DNA of 64,000 nucleotides from Litchfieldella anticariensis FP35 = DSM 16096 (GTDB lineage Bacteria > Pseudomonadota > Gammaproteobacteria > Pseudomonadales > Halomonadaceae): positions 959,666 through 1,023,665 of the forward strand of contig NZ_KE332388.1 in assembly GCF_000409775.1 (NCBI RefSeq), read 5' to 3'. This document shows, piece by piece, positions 25,694-35,010 of the stretch; the stretch's first letter is position 1; each line of letters opens with the position of its first letter. The position numbers and the translations under genes were made by a program. A model generated the notes under the pieces. That model worked only from the letters and a program-made list of their open reading frames with translations. It was not told where the DNA came from and made no database searches.

Positions 25694-26311
25694 TCATCGT
25701 GAATGCCCTTGCAGTCCCCCTTGGATCAGCGAGGCGAACGCCTCGGCAGCTTCAGCCTCGCTGCAGTTGCCGCGCACCATTGCGGCCGAGAGCGCTTCAC
25801 CCGCGCCAATCAGGCCAATGCAGCGCCGTTCCAGCTCGACTGGCGACAAGGTACTGTGCGGCTTCAACACGGTTGCGAACAACTGCACGTAGCCGTCGAG
25901 CAGTTCCTGGTACACCGCTTCCTTTTCCTCGCTACCCGCCAGCGCAGCGCTCACCGCATGCCATTCACCGCTCGTATCGGCATAACAATGGATGTAGGTG
26001 GCCGCGAGCACCTCAACGGTTTCTTCAAGGCTCCGCTCGCCGGTGGTCAACGCGTTCCGGAGCGCGTTCGCCTGCTCGATATCGATCGACTTGTAGAGTT
26101 CGATCAGTAGTTTTGATCGCGTACCGAAGTGATCGTAGGCGACCGGTTTGGAGACGCCAGCGCGCGTGGCCAGATGCCCCAGGGTCAGCCGATCCGCCCC
26201 TTCATCCCGCACGATCAGAATTGCCGTGTCGAGCAGTTGACGCCGCCGCTCTGCCTTGGAAAGCCTGCGCGAGGTCGCTTCCCGGCCCGCACGTTTCGTA
26301 TTGCTCGTCAT
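25694..26311 (-). CDS. TetR/AcrR-family transcriptional regulator
   Basis: 205 residues. N-terminal HTH (RRQLLDTAILIVRDEGADRLTLGHLATRAGVSKPVAYDHFG, residues about 23-64) with the family landmark VSKPVAYDHFGTRSKLL, then an all-helical ligand domain. It is divergent from the NAD(P)-binding protein gene across a gap holding two 19-bp palindromes exactly 30 bp apart, its probable operators. It likely represses both itself and the neighbour. Ligand unknown. Confidence 0.92.
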   Translation of the reverse strand: MTSNTKRAGREATSRRLSKAERRRQLLDTAILIVRDEGADRLTLGHLATRAGVSKPVAYDHFGTRSKLLIELYKSIDIEQANALRNALTTGERSLEETVEVLAATYIHCYADTSGEWHAVSAALAGSEEKEAVYQELLDGYVQLFATVLKPHSTLSPVELERRCIGLIGAGEALSAAMVRGNCSEAEAAEAFASLIQGGLQGHSR

Positions 26312-26330
26312 TCCATCCTTCCTGTTGCAA

Positions 26331-26349
26331 AACCTACCAAAGGTAGGTT
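26331..26349. promoter_or_regulatory. TetR operator 1
   Basis: AACCTACCAAAGGTAGGTT, an inverted repeat with arms AACCTACC / GGTAGGTT. Its centre is 30 bp from that of the second palindrome, about three helical turns. It lies 20 bp before the tetR start. Confidence 0.85.
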
Positions 26350-26360
26350 AGCGTGCAAAC

Positions 26361-26379
26361 AACCTACTAATGGTAGGTT
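26361..26379. promoter_or_regulatory. TetR operator 2
   Basis: AACCTACTAATGGTAGGTT, nearly the same palindrome as at 26331-26349, placed next to the start of the NAD(P)-binding protein gene (ATG 26407). The pair suggests cooperative binding by a TetR dimer of dimers. Confidence 0.85.
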
Positions 26380-26406
26380 TCTAGCATGAGAAAAGGAGGA
26401 TTGGCA

Positions 26407-27414
26407 ATGTCACAGGATCCCATTCTGCTCATTGGCGGTTCCGGCATCGTTGGCCGCTGGGCGGCACGATTTCTGCGTGCCGCTCATCCCGATGTGCCGC
26501 TACTGATCGGCGGTCGCGACCTCGCCAAGGCCGACGAAGCCGCAGCCGAGATCGGCAATGCGGAGGCCGCAAGTATCGACCTGGCCGCTGCCGACCTCGG
26601 ACTCGGTGAACGTCCGGTCAGCGCCGTCGCGATCTTTTTCACGGACACCACGATTGCCGCGCTGCGTTTCGCCCAGGCGCGCGGCGTACCGTACATCAGT
26701 ATTTCACCAGCGATCCACGAGGTCGGCCCCGACGTCGCGGCGTACATGCACAAGCCGGATGCCGCACCGGTCGTTCTCGGTACCGAATGGCTGGTGGGCG
26801 CCACGACGATTCCCGCGCTCGAGTTCGCCAGAGAGTTCAGCCGCATCGACGACATTCGCATCGGCGCCCTCCTCGACGAGCAGGACGAAGGCGGCCCGGC
26901 CGCTTTCGCCGATCTGGAGCGCCAGACGCAGGCCATTCCTGCTGTGCTGGCTCGTCGCGATGGCGCTTGGTTCTGGCGCACTGGCGACGATGCTAAGGCT
27001 GAGTTCCGTGCCGCTGACGGCACCATGGTGGAGGCTTCCGCCCTCTCGCCGCATGATGTCGTCGGCCTGGCAACCGTGACCGGCGCGCCGAACGTTGAGT
27101 TCAACCTGGCCATTGGGGTGAGTTCTACCCGCCGTCGCGGCGAGCCAATGTCAACCGAGATCATCATCGAGCTCGCCGGGGAGGATCACGCTGGCCGACC
27201 GCTTCGCACCCGCCACGCCGTTGTCCATCCCGAAGGGCAAATGCCGCTGACGGGGTTTGGGGTCGCCATGGTGCTCGAACGGCTCACTGGCGTCGATGGC
27301 AACCCGGCAACCCCTCCCGGACTCTACTTCCCGTACCAGTTACTCGAACCCACCGCCTATTTCACCCGCCTCGAGCAGATGGGCGGGAAGGTACTGAAGC
27401 TGGAGGTGCTTTGA
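26407..27414 (+). CDS. NAD(P)-binding protein of the saccharopine-dehydrogenase-like type
   Basis: 335 residues from ATG 26407, which follows AGGAGG (26394-26399); the upstream ATG at 26386 has no such site. The N-terminal Rossmann motif is ILLIGGSGIVGRWAARFL (about 6-23), followed by LLIGGRDLAKADEAAAEIG, as in saccharopine dehydrogenase/homospermidine-synthase-like reductases. The rest is a C-terminal substrate domain without a motif I can assign. Under probable control of the divergent TetR gene. The substrate is unknown. Confidence 0.82.
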   Translation: MSQDPILLIGGSGIVGRWAARFLRAAHPDVPLLIGGRDLAKADEAAAEIGNAEAASIDLAAADLGLGERPVSAVAIFFTDTTIAALRFAQARGVPYISISPAIHEVGPDVAAYMHKPDAAPVVLGTEWLVGATTIPALEFAREFSRIDDIRIGALLDEQDEGGPAAFADLERQTQAIPAVLARRDGAWFWRTGDDAKAEFRAADGTMVEASALSPHDVVGLATVTGAPNVEFNLAIGVSSTRRRGEPMSTEIIIELAGEDHAGRPLRTRHAVVHPEGQMPLTGFGVAMVLERLTGVDGNPATPPGLYFPYQLLEPTAYFTRLEQMGGKVLKLEVL

Positions 27415-27532
27415 CGTTTGAGGAGCCCGTTCGCCCGCATTGCGGGCGTCACTCTAGTGCGGTCGTGACAGGTTCGTTGCAATAAGCGAATCGCTATCAT
27501 TTAATACATGGATTTAGCAAGGAGGCCCACTG

Positions 27533-28093
27533 ATGAAAACAGAAAAAGAAAAGATGTTAGCTGGGGAGCTATACAATCCTGCGGACCCATTATTATTAAA
27601 GGAACGCGATGAAGCGAGACGAAAAGTTAGAATATATAATCAAACATTAGAAACTGAAGGCGAACAACGGCTCAAAGCCTTAAAGGAATTACTCGGCTCT
27701 ACTGGAGAAAATATATACATGGAGCCAAATATACGAGTGGATTATGGTTACAACATACACGTTGGTGAAAACTTTTTTGCGAATTTCGACTGTACCATAC
27801 TAGATGTTTGCGAGGTGCGCTTTGGCGATAATTGTATGCTTGCCCCTGGCGTTCAAATCTATACGGCAACACATCCACTGAATCCAACTGAACGTAATTC
27901 TGGTAAAGAATACGCCAAACCCATTGCTTTTGGAAACAATGTATGGATTGGTGGCGGTGCCATCATAAACCCTGGCGTCACAGTCGGGGACAATGTTGTC
28001 ATTGCGTCAGGTGCGGTAGTTACCAACGATGTACCGGATAATGTTGTGGTAGGCGGCAATCCAGCCAGAATAATTAAACAGATTGAAATATAA
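27533..28093 (+). CDS. Maltose/galactoside-type O-acetyltransferase
   Basis: 186 residues. N-terminal Mac domain ([26 protein letters not shown]), then left-handed beta-helix hexapeptide repeats, with the catalytic His in [15 protein letters not shown] and the acetyl-CoA region [20 protein letters not shown]. It acetylates sugars with acetyl-CoA; its exact acceptor is uncertain. The ribosome-binding site AAGGAGG precedes the ATG. The gene is strikingly AT-rich (AAA, TTA, ATA codons) compared with its neighbours and reads like a Firmicutes gene, so recent transfer is likely. Confidence 0.92.
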   Translation: MKTEKEKMLAGELYNPADPLLLKERDEARRKVRIYNQTLETEGEQRLKALKELLGSTGENIYMEPNIRVDYGYNIHVGENFFANFDCTILDVCEVRFGDNCMLAPGVQIYTATHPLNPTERNSGKEYAKPIAFGNNVWIGGGAIINPGVTVGDNVVIASGAVVTNDVPDNVVVGGNPARIIKQIEI

Positions 28094-28221
28094 ACATTTC
28101 TCACATTGCACTTGTGCGCAGCCAGTTTAACTATATAACAAAAATAATACGCTTACATTAAACATCCAAGAGTGGCTGATAGACGGCGATTCGACAATAG
28201 AGGGCTGGCCAGGCATGGCGG

Positions 28222-29376
28222 TCAACTGTCGCCTGTCACCTCGCGGATATTGTCGAGGAGTTCGAGGAAATAGGGATTCCAGGTCAGTCGGGCATGGTAT
28301 TTTTCCGCCGCAATCTGGCCCCAAGCCCCGAACCACAGGGTTTCGGGATCGTCGGGGAGGGGGATGCCGTCCTGGCCGTTTTCAAACATGATGTAGCGGC
28401 CCGCTTCACCGTAATAGGCGTTTTCGGGCGCAAACAGCACATTCATGTGGGAAAAGGTACTGATGCGCCGATCGGGCAAGTTGCTGGCAAGGGCGGTGAC
28501 GCGCGGATCGTCAAGGTTTTGCGGAGTGTCGCCGTACCAGACGAAGCGCGATTTTTGATTGGGGAAGCGAGTTTGAAAGGCATTGAGCGTCGCGTTGGGG
28601 TCAAGGACGCTGTCATGCTGGCTCATGGTGATCAGGACGGGTTTGTCAAAGCGGGCGGTTTCGAGATGTTTTTGTACGGTACTGACCGAGCGATAATAAA
28701 GGGCGGCCCCGCGCGTAGGAAGAGACTGGTAAGTGACGATATTGTCCTCGTCATCGATATCGACCCAGTCCCACAAATAAGAAATGGCCGGGGCGAGAAA
28801 CAGATAGTCGTTATTGGGATAAAAGCCGGGGGAAAACAGCAGCAGCCCGGCGACATTTTCGTCCCTAAGCGCATGGGAGGTGACCAGGTTGCCGCCGGTC
28901 GAGAAACCGCCAAGCCATAGTTCATCGACCTCGTTTGCTAGCAGATTGGCGTGATGGGCGATGGTTTTTTCCCAATCCTCATTATCGGGCAGCATCAGAT
29001 CGGCGGGACGGGTGCCGTGACCAGGCAGAAGAATGGAGCGGACAAGCCAGCCGTCATTCGCCATGGCGGTGGCGATATCCATGAAATACCACGGGCTTGA
29101 TCCGAGTCCGTGAACGAATAGGATGCCACGTTTCGCCGGTTTATCAGGGCGAAGTTCAAACGGCATGTTGAGCTGTATTTCAAGGTTGCGGTCGTCGCTA
29201 ATGAAGGCGCGATTATCGGCAATCCATGCACGGGTGTCGCGCACATATTGATCGAAACTGTCCTGATTATAGGGAGGTAGGTTGTCCGAGGACTGAAAAA
29301 GCGGGGAATCCGGCGGCACGGTGCAGGATACCAGAAAGACAAGTGCGGAAAGCAGAACGCCAAGGCGGGGAAGCAT
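28222..29376 (-). CDS. Alpha/beta-hydrolase-fold lipoprotein
   Basis: 384 residues with a lipoprotein signal (MLPRLGVLLSALVFLVSC, lipobox LVSC at 15-18). The alpha/beta hydrolase core shows GILFVHGLGSSPWYF (oxyanion region), LLPGHGTRPAD, the nucleophile elbow GGFSTGGN (Ser at about 168), a later Asp in QHDSVLDPNA and His in STFSHMNVLF, so the catalytic triad is complete. Likely a membrane-anchored esterase or lipase; substrate unknown. It stands alone on the minus strand between the acetyltransferase and RidA genes. Confidence 0.85.
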   Translation of the reverse strand: MLPRLGVLLSALVFLVSCTVPPDSPLFQSSDNLPPYNQDSFDQYVRDTRAWIADNRAFISDDRNLEIQLNMPFELRPDKPAKRGILFVHGLGSSPWYFMDIATAMANDGWLVRSILLPGHGTRPADLMLPDNEDWEKTIAHHANLLANEVDELWLGGFSTGGNLVTSHALRDENVAGLLLFSPGFYPNNDYLFLAPAISYLWDWVDIDDEDNIVTYQSLPTRGAALYYRSVSTVQKHLETARFDKPVLITMSQHDSVLDPNATLNAFQTRFPNQKSRFVWYGDTPQNLDDPRVTALASNLPDRRISTFSHMNVLFAPENAYYGEAGRYIMFENGQDGIPLPDDPETLWFGAWGQIAAEKYHARLTWNPYFLELLDNIREVTGDS

Positions 29377-29409
29377 GAGAACTCTCCATCAATGTATTGT
29401 TGCGCTCAT

Positions 29410-29835
29410 TTAGCTGTCTGATACGAATTCAGGCAGCACCGCCTCAGCCTCGATAGCGATCAGCCATTCCGGTTCGGCAAGGCCGTACACAATCAACCAA
29501 GTGGCCGCTGGCGGAGCGATGGGGAAGCGATTCTTCAGTGCCTGAATCACCACTTGCTGATCGTAGCGTGCGAACTCGGCTAGGTAGATTCTCAGCATCA
29601 CCACCCGCAAGAGATCGCCACCAAGGCTCGACAGCAACCGTTCGATATTGTCCAGTGCCGCCTCGGTCTGCTCGGCCAGATCGGGACCAGCCAGGTGGCC
29701 TTCGGCATCGACCCCGGCCTGACTGGAAATCAGTACCCGGCATTCCCCTTGCACCAGCACGGCTTGGCTGTGGCCATCGACCAGGGTATCGGGCAGGTCG
29801 GACGGATTCAGGGGCTCGCGTCTTACTTCATGCAT
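29410..29835 (-). CDS. RidA/YjgF-family protein
   Basis: 141 residues from ATG 29835, preceded by AAGGAGG. RidA-type trimer-forming fold: VLVQGECRVLISSQAGVDAEG near the start, AALDNIERLLSSLGGDLLRVVMLRIYLAEF in the middle, and PAATWLIVYGLAEPEWLIAIEAEA at the end. Family members hydrolyse reactive enamines/imines; this subgroup is divergent, so the role is uncertain. It overlaps the histidine-kinase stop by 8 nt and follows it as the last gene of the MipA-RR-HK unit. Confidence 0.85.
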   Translation of the reverse strand: MHEVRREPLNPSDLPDTLVDGHSQAVLVQGECRVLISSQAGVDAEGHLAGPDLAEQTEAALDNIERLLSSLGGDLLRVVMLRIYLAEFARYDQQVVIQALKNRFPIAPPAATWLIVYGLAEPEWLIAIEAEAVLPEFVSDS

Positions 29836-31216
29836 CACTGCCTCCTTGCGAGTCTAGCGGGAGGCTTCCCCTCCCCATTGATAGTCGGAACCGTAAGCCT
29901 GGCTCTGCCCGCTCGGCCGTGAGGCGCCAGCCGTGCGCTGAAGCAATCTCTTGGCAAATCGATAACCCCAACCCTGCCCCGTGGTCTCGACGATGCGCAG
30001 AACGCCAGAATCGCTCAGACAATAGAGGAAGTTGTTCTACCTCGACGCCGTGGCCCCTGTCCCGCACGGTTACCGTTTCGCCCTGGATCTCCACACTGAC
30101 CGCTGTCTTCGCGGGTGCATGCTGGATGGCGTTCTCCAGCAAATTCTTCAGCAAGGTGAAACAGGCCGCGCGGTCCGCTTTCCACTTCACGTCTCCGACA
30201 GCCCGTACTGCCAAGCGCACATCGGCAGCTTCCGCCATGCGCTCCAGGTAGGAAACGACCTCGAGAGCAACCTCTTGCATCGGGACGACGGCGAAGTGGT
30301 AGTTGTGCGTCTCGCTTACTTCCGCCAGGTGCAGTAGCTGCTGCACCTGGCGGGTCATGTATTCGACGTCGCTCAATAGCGCGCCGCGGTCATTCTTGCC
30401 ACCCTCTGTCAATTCGATCTGCGCACGGATCAGCGTCAGCGGTGTCTTCAGCTCGTGGGCCGCATTGCCAAGGAACTCCTGCTGTACGCGATAGCCTCGT
30501 TCGAGACGCTCCAGGGCCCGATTGAAGCTATCCACGAGAGGGGCAATTTCCGTGGGAACCGCTTCTGTTTTCAGCCGGGCGTTAATGGAGCGCGGCGAGA
30601 TGGCCGCTGCGGACTCCGACACATCTCGCAGCGGCTTGAGGGTGTAGCGTAAGGTGATGTAGGCACACAAGCCGAAGGCGACGAACAGGACACTGCCGAA
30701 TATCGCCACACCGGTGACCACGAGCGGAAAGGCAGCGCGATGGAGGAGATCCACGAACCTGGCGCTGGCCGCGAACTGCAGGTACCACGTTCGCCCGGCA
30801 TGCTCGAGGGGTTCCGTGACGCCATAAAAGGTGTTTCCCTCGTGCTCGAAGGTGAAGTTACCGCGCCCCAACCAAAGAAGGTCGCCGCCGGCCGGCCAGA
30901 ACTCCTCTTCCGTACCCGAGAAAACCGCCACGTTCCCGGTGTCATCCAGAATCCAATACGCCGTTTCGCGCTGCGGGCCTTCGAACAGCCAGGCGAGATC
31001 GTCCAGGCGGCGCGAGTCGAAGCCAACGGGTCTACCGTTACTGTCGAATTCGACATCATCCGCCAGCCCCTCTGCGGCATCAGCCAAGTCCATCCGCGCC
31101 AGTACGTTGCTCTGAACCACCACCACCGCAGCAATCACGAGCAGCGTGATGCTGAGCACCATCCCAGCCACATAGGCCATCAACACCTTCAGTCTCAGGC
31201 TATTCAGCGACATCAT
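29828..31216 (-). CDS. Sensor histidine kinase (two-component)
   Basis: About 462 residues. Membrane helix at about 10-35, periplasmic sensor (about 40-165), second helix at about 167-190, HAMP-like linker, H-box HELKTPLTLIRAQIELTEGG (phospho-His about 265), N-box LLENAIQHAP, and G-box DRGHGVE with GAGLGLSICQEIA. Orthodox EnvZ/QseC-style kinase. Its 5' end overlaps the response-regulator stop; I chose ATG 31216 over the GTG at 31222. The partner is the regulator at 31200-31886. The signal is unknown. Confidence 0.92.
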   Translation of the reverse strand: MMSLNSLRLKVLMAYVAGMVLSITLLVIAAVVVVQSNVLARMDLADAAEGLADDVEFDSNGRPVGFDSRRLDDLAWLFEGPQRETAYWILDDTGNVAVFSGTEEEFWPAGGDLLWLGRGNFTFEHEGNTFYGVTEPLEHAGRTWYLQFAASARFVDLLHRAAFPLVVTGVAIFGSVLFVAFGLCAYITLRYTLKPLRDVSESAAAISPRSINARLKTEAVPTEIAPLVDSFNRALERLERGYRVQQEFLGNAAHELKTPLTLIRAQIELTEGGKNDRGALLSDVEYMTRQVQQLLHLAEVSETHNYHFAVVPMQEVALEVVSYLERMAEAADVRLAVRAVGDVKWKADRAACFTLLKNLLENAIQHAPAKTAVSVEIQGETVTVRDRGHGVEVEQLPLLSERFWRSAHRRDHGAGLGLSICQEIASAHGWRLTAERAEPGLRFRLSMGRGSLPLDSQGGSDA

Positions 31217-31886
31217 TTTCACGAAGCGTATACCCTAGGCCCCTGACGTTGACGATGCGCTGGCGCGAACCGATAGCGAGCAGCTTGCGACGTATGCGGT
31301 GCAGGGCCACATCCAGGGCGTTCGGTGTGACCGCCTCGCTCAGCCCCCAGGCCGCCGCTTCCAGCGCGCTGCGACGCACGACCTCTTTAGGCTTGTGCAA
31401 GAGCAGCTGCATGATGTGCAGCTCCGCCGGGGCGAGGGTGACGCTTTCGTCGCCGCTGCACAGAACACCGGCTTCGGGGCGCAGGGTGAGGTCGCCGTGA
31501 CTGGGATCGAGCGGATGGAACTCCACGGGGCGGCGCAGCAATGCCCGGACACGTGCCACCATCTCGTCCATGGCGAACGGCTTAGGCAAGTAGTCGTCGG
31601 CGCCGGCTTCGAGTCCCTGTACCCGGTCATGCAGCGCATCGCGTGCCGTCAGTACAAGGCAAGGCACGCCAAGACCGGCGTTACGCAACTTCTGCAGCAA
31701 GATGAGGCCATCCCCGTCCGGCAACCCCCGATCGAGAATCAAAGCCTGGTAGGGCATCTGCTGGACCGCCGCCCATGCGCTGTCGATGCGATCGGTCACA
31801 TCGACGGCGATGCCGGCGGCCACCAACCCTTTGCACATCAACCGGGCTAGCCGGTCATGGTCTTCGACCAAGAGTATTCGGCTCAT
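31200..31886 (-). CDS. OmpR/PhoB-family response regulator
   Basis: 228 residues. Receiver domain with acidic pocket VEDHDR (about 7-12), phospho-Asp in ALILDRGLPDGDG (about 52), Thr in LVLTARDA and Lys in DDYLPKPF. The C-terminal winged HTH includes LHKPKEVVRRSALEAAAWG and VDVALHRIRRKL-type recognition (ALDVALHRIRRKL). Its ATG overlaps the MipA-like stop (ATGA), so the two are coupled. It probably regulates its own operon, including the outer-membrane protein. Confidence 0.93.
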   Translation of the reverse strand: MSRILLVEDHDRLARLMCKGLVAAGIAVDVTDRIDSAWAAVQQMPYQALILDRGLPDGDGLILLQKLRNAGLGVPCLVLTARDALHDRVQGLEAGADDYLPKPFAMDEMVARVRALLRRPVEFHPLDPSHGDLTLRPEAGVLCSGDESVTLAPAELHIMQLLLHKPKEVVRRSALEAAAWGLSEAVTPNALDVALHRIRRKLLAIGSRQRIVNVRGLGYTLRENDVAE

Positions 31887-32707
31887 CAGAAGCGGTAGAG
31901 ATATCCAAGAAACACACTATTGTCGGTCGAGCGATCCACCAGCGGGCTGTCTTTGATCTCCTCCGCCAGGCTCGCGACTTCGACACCCATGAGCACGGAA
32001 TGGTGCTTATTGAATCGATAGACGCCACGCACCCCCGCCTCGATGTTGATAGCGGACTCCCCTGCATAGGCGGGACGGTCAATACGAGCCTCGCTGTCGC
32101 GAACGCCGAAATAGTAGTCGGTGGTCTTCTCGTCCTGCCAGCTCGCTCCCACGCGCGGGGTGATCAGCATATGCTCGCCGAAATGCCAGGTTCTCTCCAG
32201 ATCGAGGTTGAAACGTTGCCCATCGCTGTTGCTCGACACGTCGGCAAGCCATTCGGCGCTGACATCAACAAAACTGCTGCTCCACTCAACCTTGGCACCC
32301 GCCCAGAAGCCGCCCTTACGCTCGCTCATGCCGTCGAGGATCGGGGCGTCGTCCTCCTCGTAGCCGCTGCCGTCGTACTTGCCGACGATACCGAAATTAA
32401 GTTGTTGAGAGTCACTGATATCGAGACTCGGCAGTTTGAATTCGATTTGCGGGCCGAAGACATGAATGTATCGGTTCTCGACCTGAAGCAACGGTATTGG
32501 CGTGTTTTCCCGATCGATATCGGTGTAAGGCTCCTGCTCGCTCACGACGCCGAGCCCCAGCCCCCAGGTCGTTGACGACCCGGTATCGGTCGGCTCTTGG
32601 GCCATGGCCGTGGAAGACACGCAGAGCCCAGAGGCCGTCATGGAAATGGCGACCATACGCAGGGCGAAACCCGGGGAGGTCGAGGCAGACGGATGCGATA
32701 GCGGCAT
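31886..32707 (-). CDS. MipA/OmpV-family outer-membrane protein
   Basis: 273 residues from ATG 32707, preceded by GAGGAG. Signal peptide (SLCVSSTAMA-like cleavage after hydrophobic core), then a beta-rich MipA/OmpV domain: WGLGLGVVSEQEPYTDIDRENTPIPLLQVE near the start and the C-terminal strand SVFLGYLYRF ending in Phe, as outer-membrane barrels do. The family scaffolds murein enzymes or serves as a porin-like stress protein. First gene in an operon with the response regulator and kinase, so it may be a target and part of envelope sensing. Confidence 0.88.
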   Translation of the reverse strand: MPLSHPSASTSPGFALRMVAISMTASGLCVSSTAMAQEPTDTGSSTTWGLGLGVVSEQEPYTDIDRENTPIPLLQVENRYIHVFGPQIEFKLPSLDISDSQQLNFGIVGKYDGSGYEEDDAPILDGMSERKGGFWAGAKVEWSSSFVDVSAEWLADVSSNSDGQRFNLDLERTWHFGEHMLITPRVGASWQDEKTTDYYFGVRDSEARIDRPAYAGESAINIEAGVRGVYRFNKHHSVLMGVEVASLAEEIKDSPLVDRSTDNSVFLGYLYRF

Positions 32708-32770
32708 GGGGAACTCCTCACGTTGGGTGGAAGGAGTGTTCACTGTCGCAGCCACTCACTTACTGAAAAC

Positions 32771-34951
32771 TTACGCAATACTTCTCGATCGGATGTGATC
32801 AGTCAGCGGTAGGTAGCGGATCCGTTGCCGCGTGGTGGCGAACAGCGCGTTGGCCAGCGCAGGCGCGAGCGGGGGAATGCCCGGCTCGCCGACACCGCCT
32901 AGCGGAGAGCCGATCTCGACGATACTCACCGCCACCGATGGCGCCTCCCCGATGCGCAGCAGTGGATAGTCATGGAAGTTCGACTGCTCAGCGCGGCCGT
33001 CACGGATCGTGACCTTCTGTCTCAGTGCCATGCCGAGCGCATCGATGACGGCGCCCTGGAGTTGCGCCTCCACCTGGGCCGGATTGATCGCGCGCCCGCA
33101 GTCGATGGCCGCATGGACCCGCTGCACATCGATGCCCTCGTCGTCGACGCGAGCCTCGACCACTTGGGCGACGTAGGAGCCGTAGCTCTCGACCACCGCC
33201 AGGCCGCGGGCAATGCCTTCGGGAGCCGGCTCGCTCCATCGCGACATCTCGGCGACCCGATCGAGGACGGCGAGCATCCTTTCCTGCCCGGCGCAATGGC
33301 TTCGGCGAAACTCCAGCGGATCGCGACCTGCCGCCGCCGCGCATTCATCCATGAAGCTTTCGAAGAAGAAGCCGTTGAAGGAGTGGGCGATCGAACGCCA
33401 GGGGCAAAGCGGGATCGGCAGATCGACCACGGCGTGCTCCACGACGAAGTTAGGAATGACATAGTGCATGTCCGACAGCCCGCCCAGCGAGAACGGGTCG
33501 AAGTTCGCCAGGTTGCCCGTTTCCTGCGCCCGCTGCTCCGGATCGATGCCGTATTCAAGGCCCATCTGCGGCCCGGCGACTCGGATGCGCATGCCGGTGA
33601 TGTTGCCGGCCTCGTCCAGGGCCGCCCGGAAGCGGCACATCATCGTCTGGCGGTACTGGCCCTGCTGAACGTCGTTCTCGCGCGTCCAGAGCACCTTGGT
33701 CGGCCGGCCGCCGACGGCACGGCTGGCGAGCACCGCCTGCAGGGCGATCTCGCCATGCGTCTTGCGGCCGAAGCCTCCCCCTAGATAGGTGGTATTGATG
33801 AAGAGCTGCTCGGCCGGCAGCTGCAACGCGTTCTCGAGCGTCATGCGGACGACGTCCTGGCCCTGCGTGCCGATCCACAGCTCGGTTCGCTCTTCGGTGG
33901 CCTCGGCGGTGCAGTTGATCGGCTCCATGCACGCATGGGCGAGTAGCGGCACCGAGTACTCGGCCTCGACAACCCGGCCCTCGCTTGCGAGCGTCGCCTC
34001 TGCATCGCCGCGCAAGGTGGAGACGGGAACATCGGGCCGGTCCAGGCCTTCGCGGAACCTTTCATTTATCTCGTCCGTGGAAAGCGTGTCCGCCAGTGTT
34101 CGGGTGAAGGTAATGTCGAGCGCGTCGGCGGCCTGCCTGGCCTGCCACCAGGATTCCGCCACCACGACCGCGCCGCGCGGCACACGCACCACCGCGACCA
34201 CGCCCGGCATGCCGGCGACACTGCCCTCGTCGAACGATTCGACGTCGGCGGAAAAGACCGGGGCGAGTCGGGCGGCGCCATACAGCATGCCTTCGCGCTC
34301 GACGTCCACTGAGTAGACCGCCCTCCCCGTCACCTTCGCCGACGCATCGAGGCGCGGAATCGCATGCCCGGTCAGCGTTCGTTCGCCATCGGGACGCAGG
34401 GTCGGTTCCTCCGGCACCGGCAGCGCCATGGCGTCTTTCACCAGCTCGCCGAAGGGTATCCTCCGGCCGCTGCCGGAATGGACGATGAAGCCGTTCTCGG
34501 CATGCAAGGCCGCTGGCGCCACCCCGAGTCGCTCGGCCGCCGCCTGCGTCAGCATCTCCCGTGCCTGGGCGGCAGCGCGGCGCAACGGGTCGTGCCAGAA
34601 ACGGATGCCGAACGAACCCACGGAGCGCATCTGGCCGATGAAGGGAATCCTGTAGTCGGATGTCGGCTGAGTCGGCATCCCCACCACGATGCTCGACCAG
34701 TCGGCGCCCAGTTCCTCGGCGAGGATCTGGGCCTGGCCGGTGTGGGAGCCCTGGCCCATTTCGCTGGTGGGCAGCAGGAAGGTCACCTGGCCATTCGTGT
34801 CGATGCGAATGTAGGCTTGCGAGAGACCCGCCGCCTCGCTCTGCCGTGCCCATGCTGCGGGCAGCCGAAGGGGAACGACGAGGGCGACGCCGGCCGCGAC
34901 AGCGCCTGCCAGGAAGGAGCGACGGGTAAGGGTGAAATCTTGTGGTTTCAT
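32771..34951 (-). CDS. Molybdenum hydroxylase large subunit (isoquinoline 1-oxidoreductase beta-like, IorB)
   Basis: 726 residues, Mo-pterin subunit of xanthine-dehydrogenase-family enzymes. Tat signal TRRSFLAGAVAAGVALVVP (about 9-27). Cofactor-binding landmarks include LPTSEMGQGSHTGQAQILAEELG, NTTYLGGGFGRKTHGE, PWRSIAHSFNGFFFESFMDE and GVGEPGIPPLAPALANALFA near the end. The exported Tat type fits IorB-like oxidoreductases of N-heterocycles or aldehydes; the substrate is not fixed by sequence. The small 2Fe-2S subunit gene lies 59 bp upstream. No FAD subunit is present, as in IorAB. Confidence 0.9.
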   Translation of the reverse strand: MKPQDFTLTRRSFLAGAVAAGVALVVPLRLPAAWARQSEAAGLSQAYIRIDTNGQVTFLLPTSEMGQGSHTGQAQILAEELGADWSSIVVGMPTQPTSDYRIPFIGQMRSVGSFGIRFWHDPLRRAAAQAREMLTQAAAERLGVAPAALHAENGFIVHSGSGRRIPFGELVKDAMALPVPEEPTLRPDGERTLTGHAIPRLDASAKVTGRAVYSVDVEREGMLYGAARLAPVFSADVESFDEGSVAGMPGVVAVVRVPRGAVVVAESWWQARQAADALDITFTRTLADTLSTDEINERFREGLDRPDVPVSTLRGDAEATLASEGRVVEAEYSVPLLAHACMEPINCTAEATEERTELWIGTQGQDVVRMTLENALQLPAEQLFINTTYLGGGFGRKTHGEIALQAVLASRAVGGRPTKVLWTRENDVQQGQYRQTMMCRFRAALDEAGNITGMRIRVAGPQMGLEYGIDPEQRAQETGNLANFDPFSLGGLSDMHYVIPNFVVEHAVVDLPIPLCPWRSIAHSFNGFFFESFMDECAAAAGRDPLEFRRSHCAGQERMLAVLDRVAEMSRWSEPAPEGIARGLAVVESYGSYVAQVVEARVDDEGIDVQRVHAAIDCGRAINPAQVEAQLQGAVIDALGMALRQKVTIRDGRAEQSNFHDYPLLRIGEAPSVAVSIVEIGSPLGGVGEPGIPPLAPALANALFATTRQRIRYLPLTDHIRSRSIA

Positions 34952-35010
34952 TTTCTACCTGCGCCTTGGGGTAAGCGTGAAGGAAATGGATCGATGGGAG
35001 GCGGATCTCG

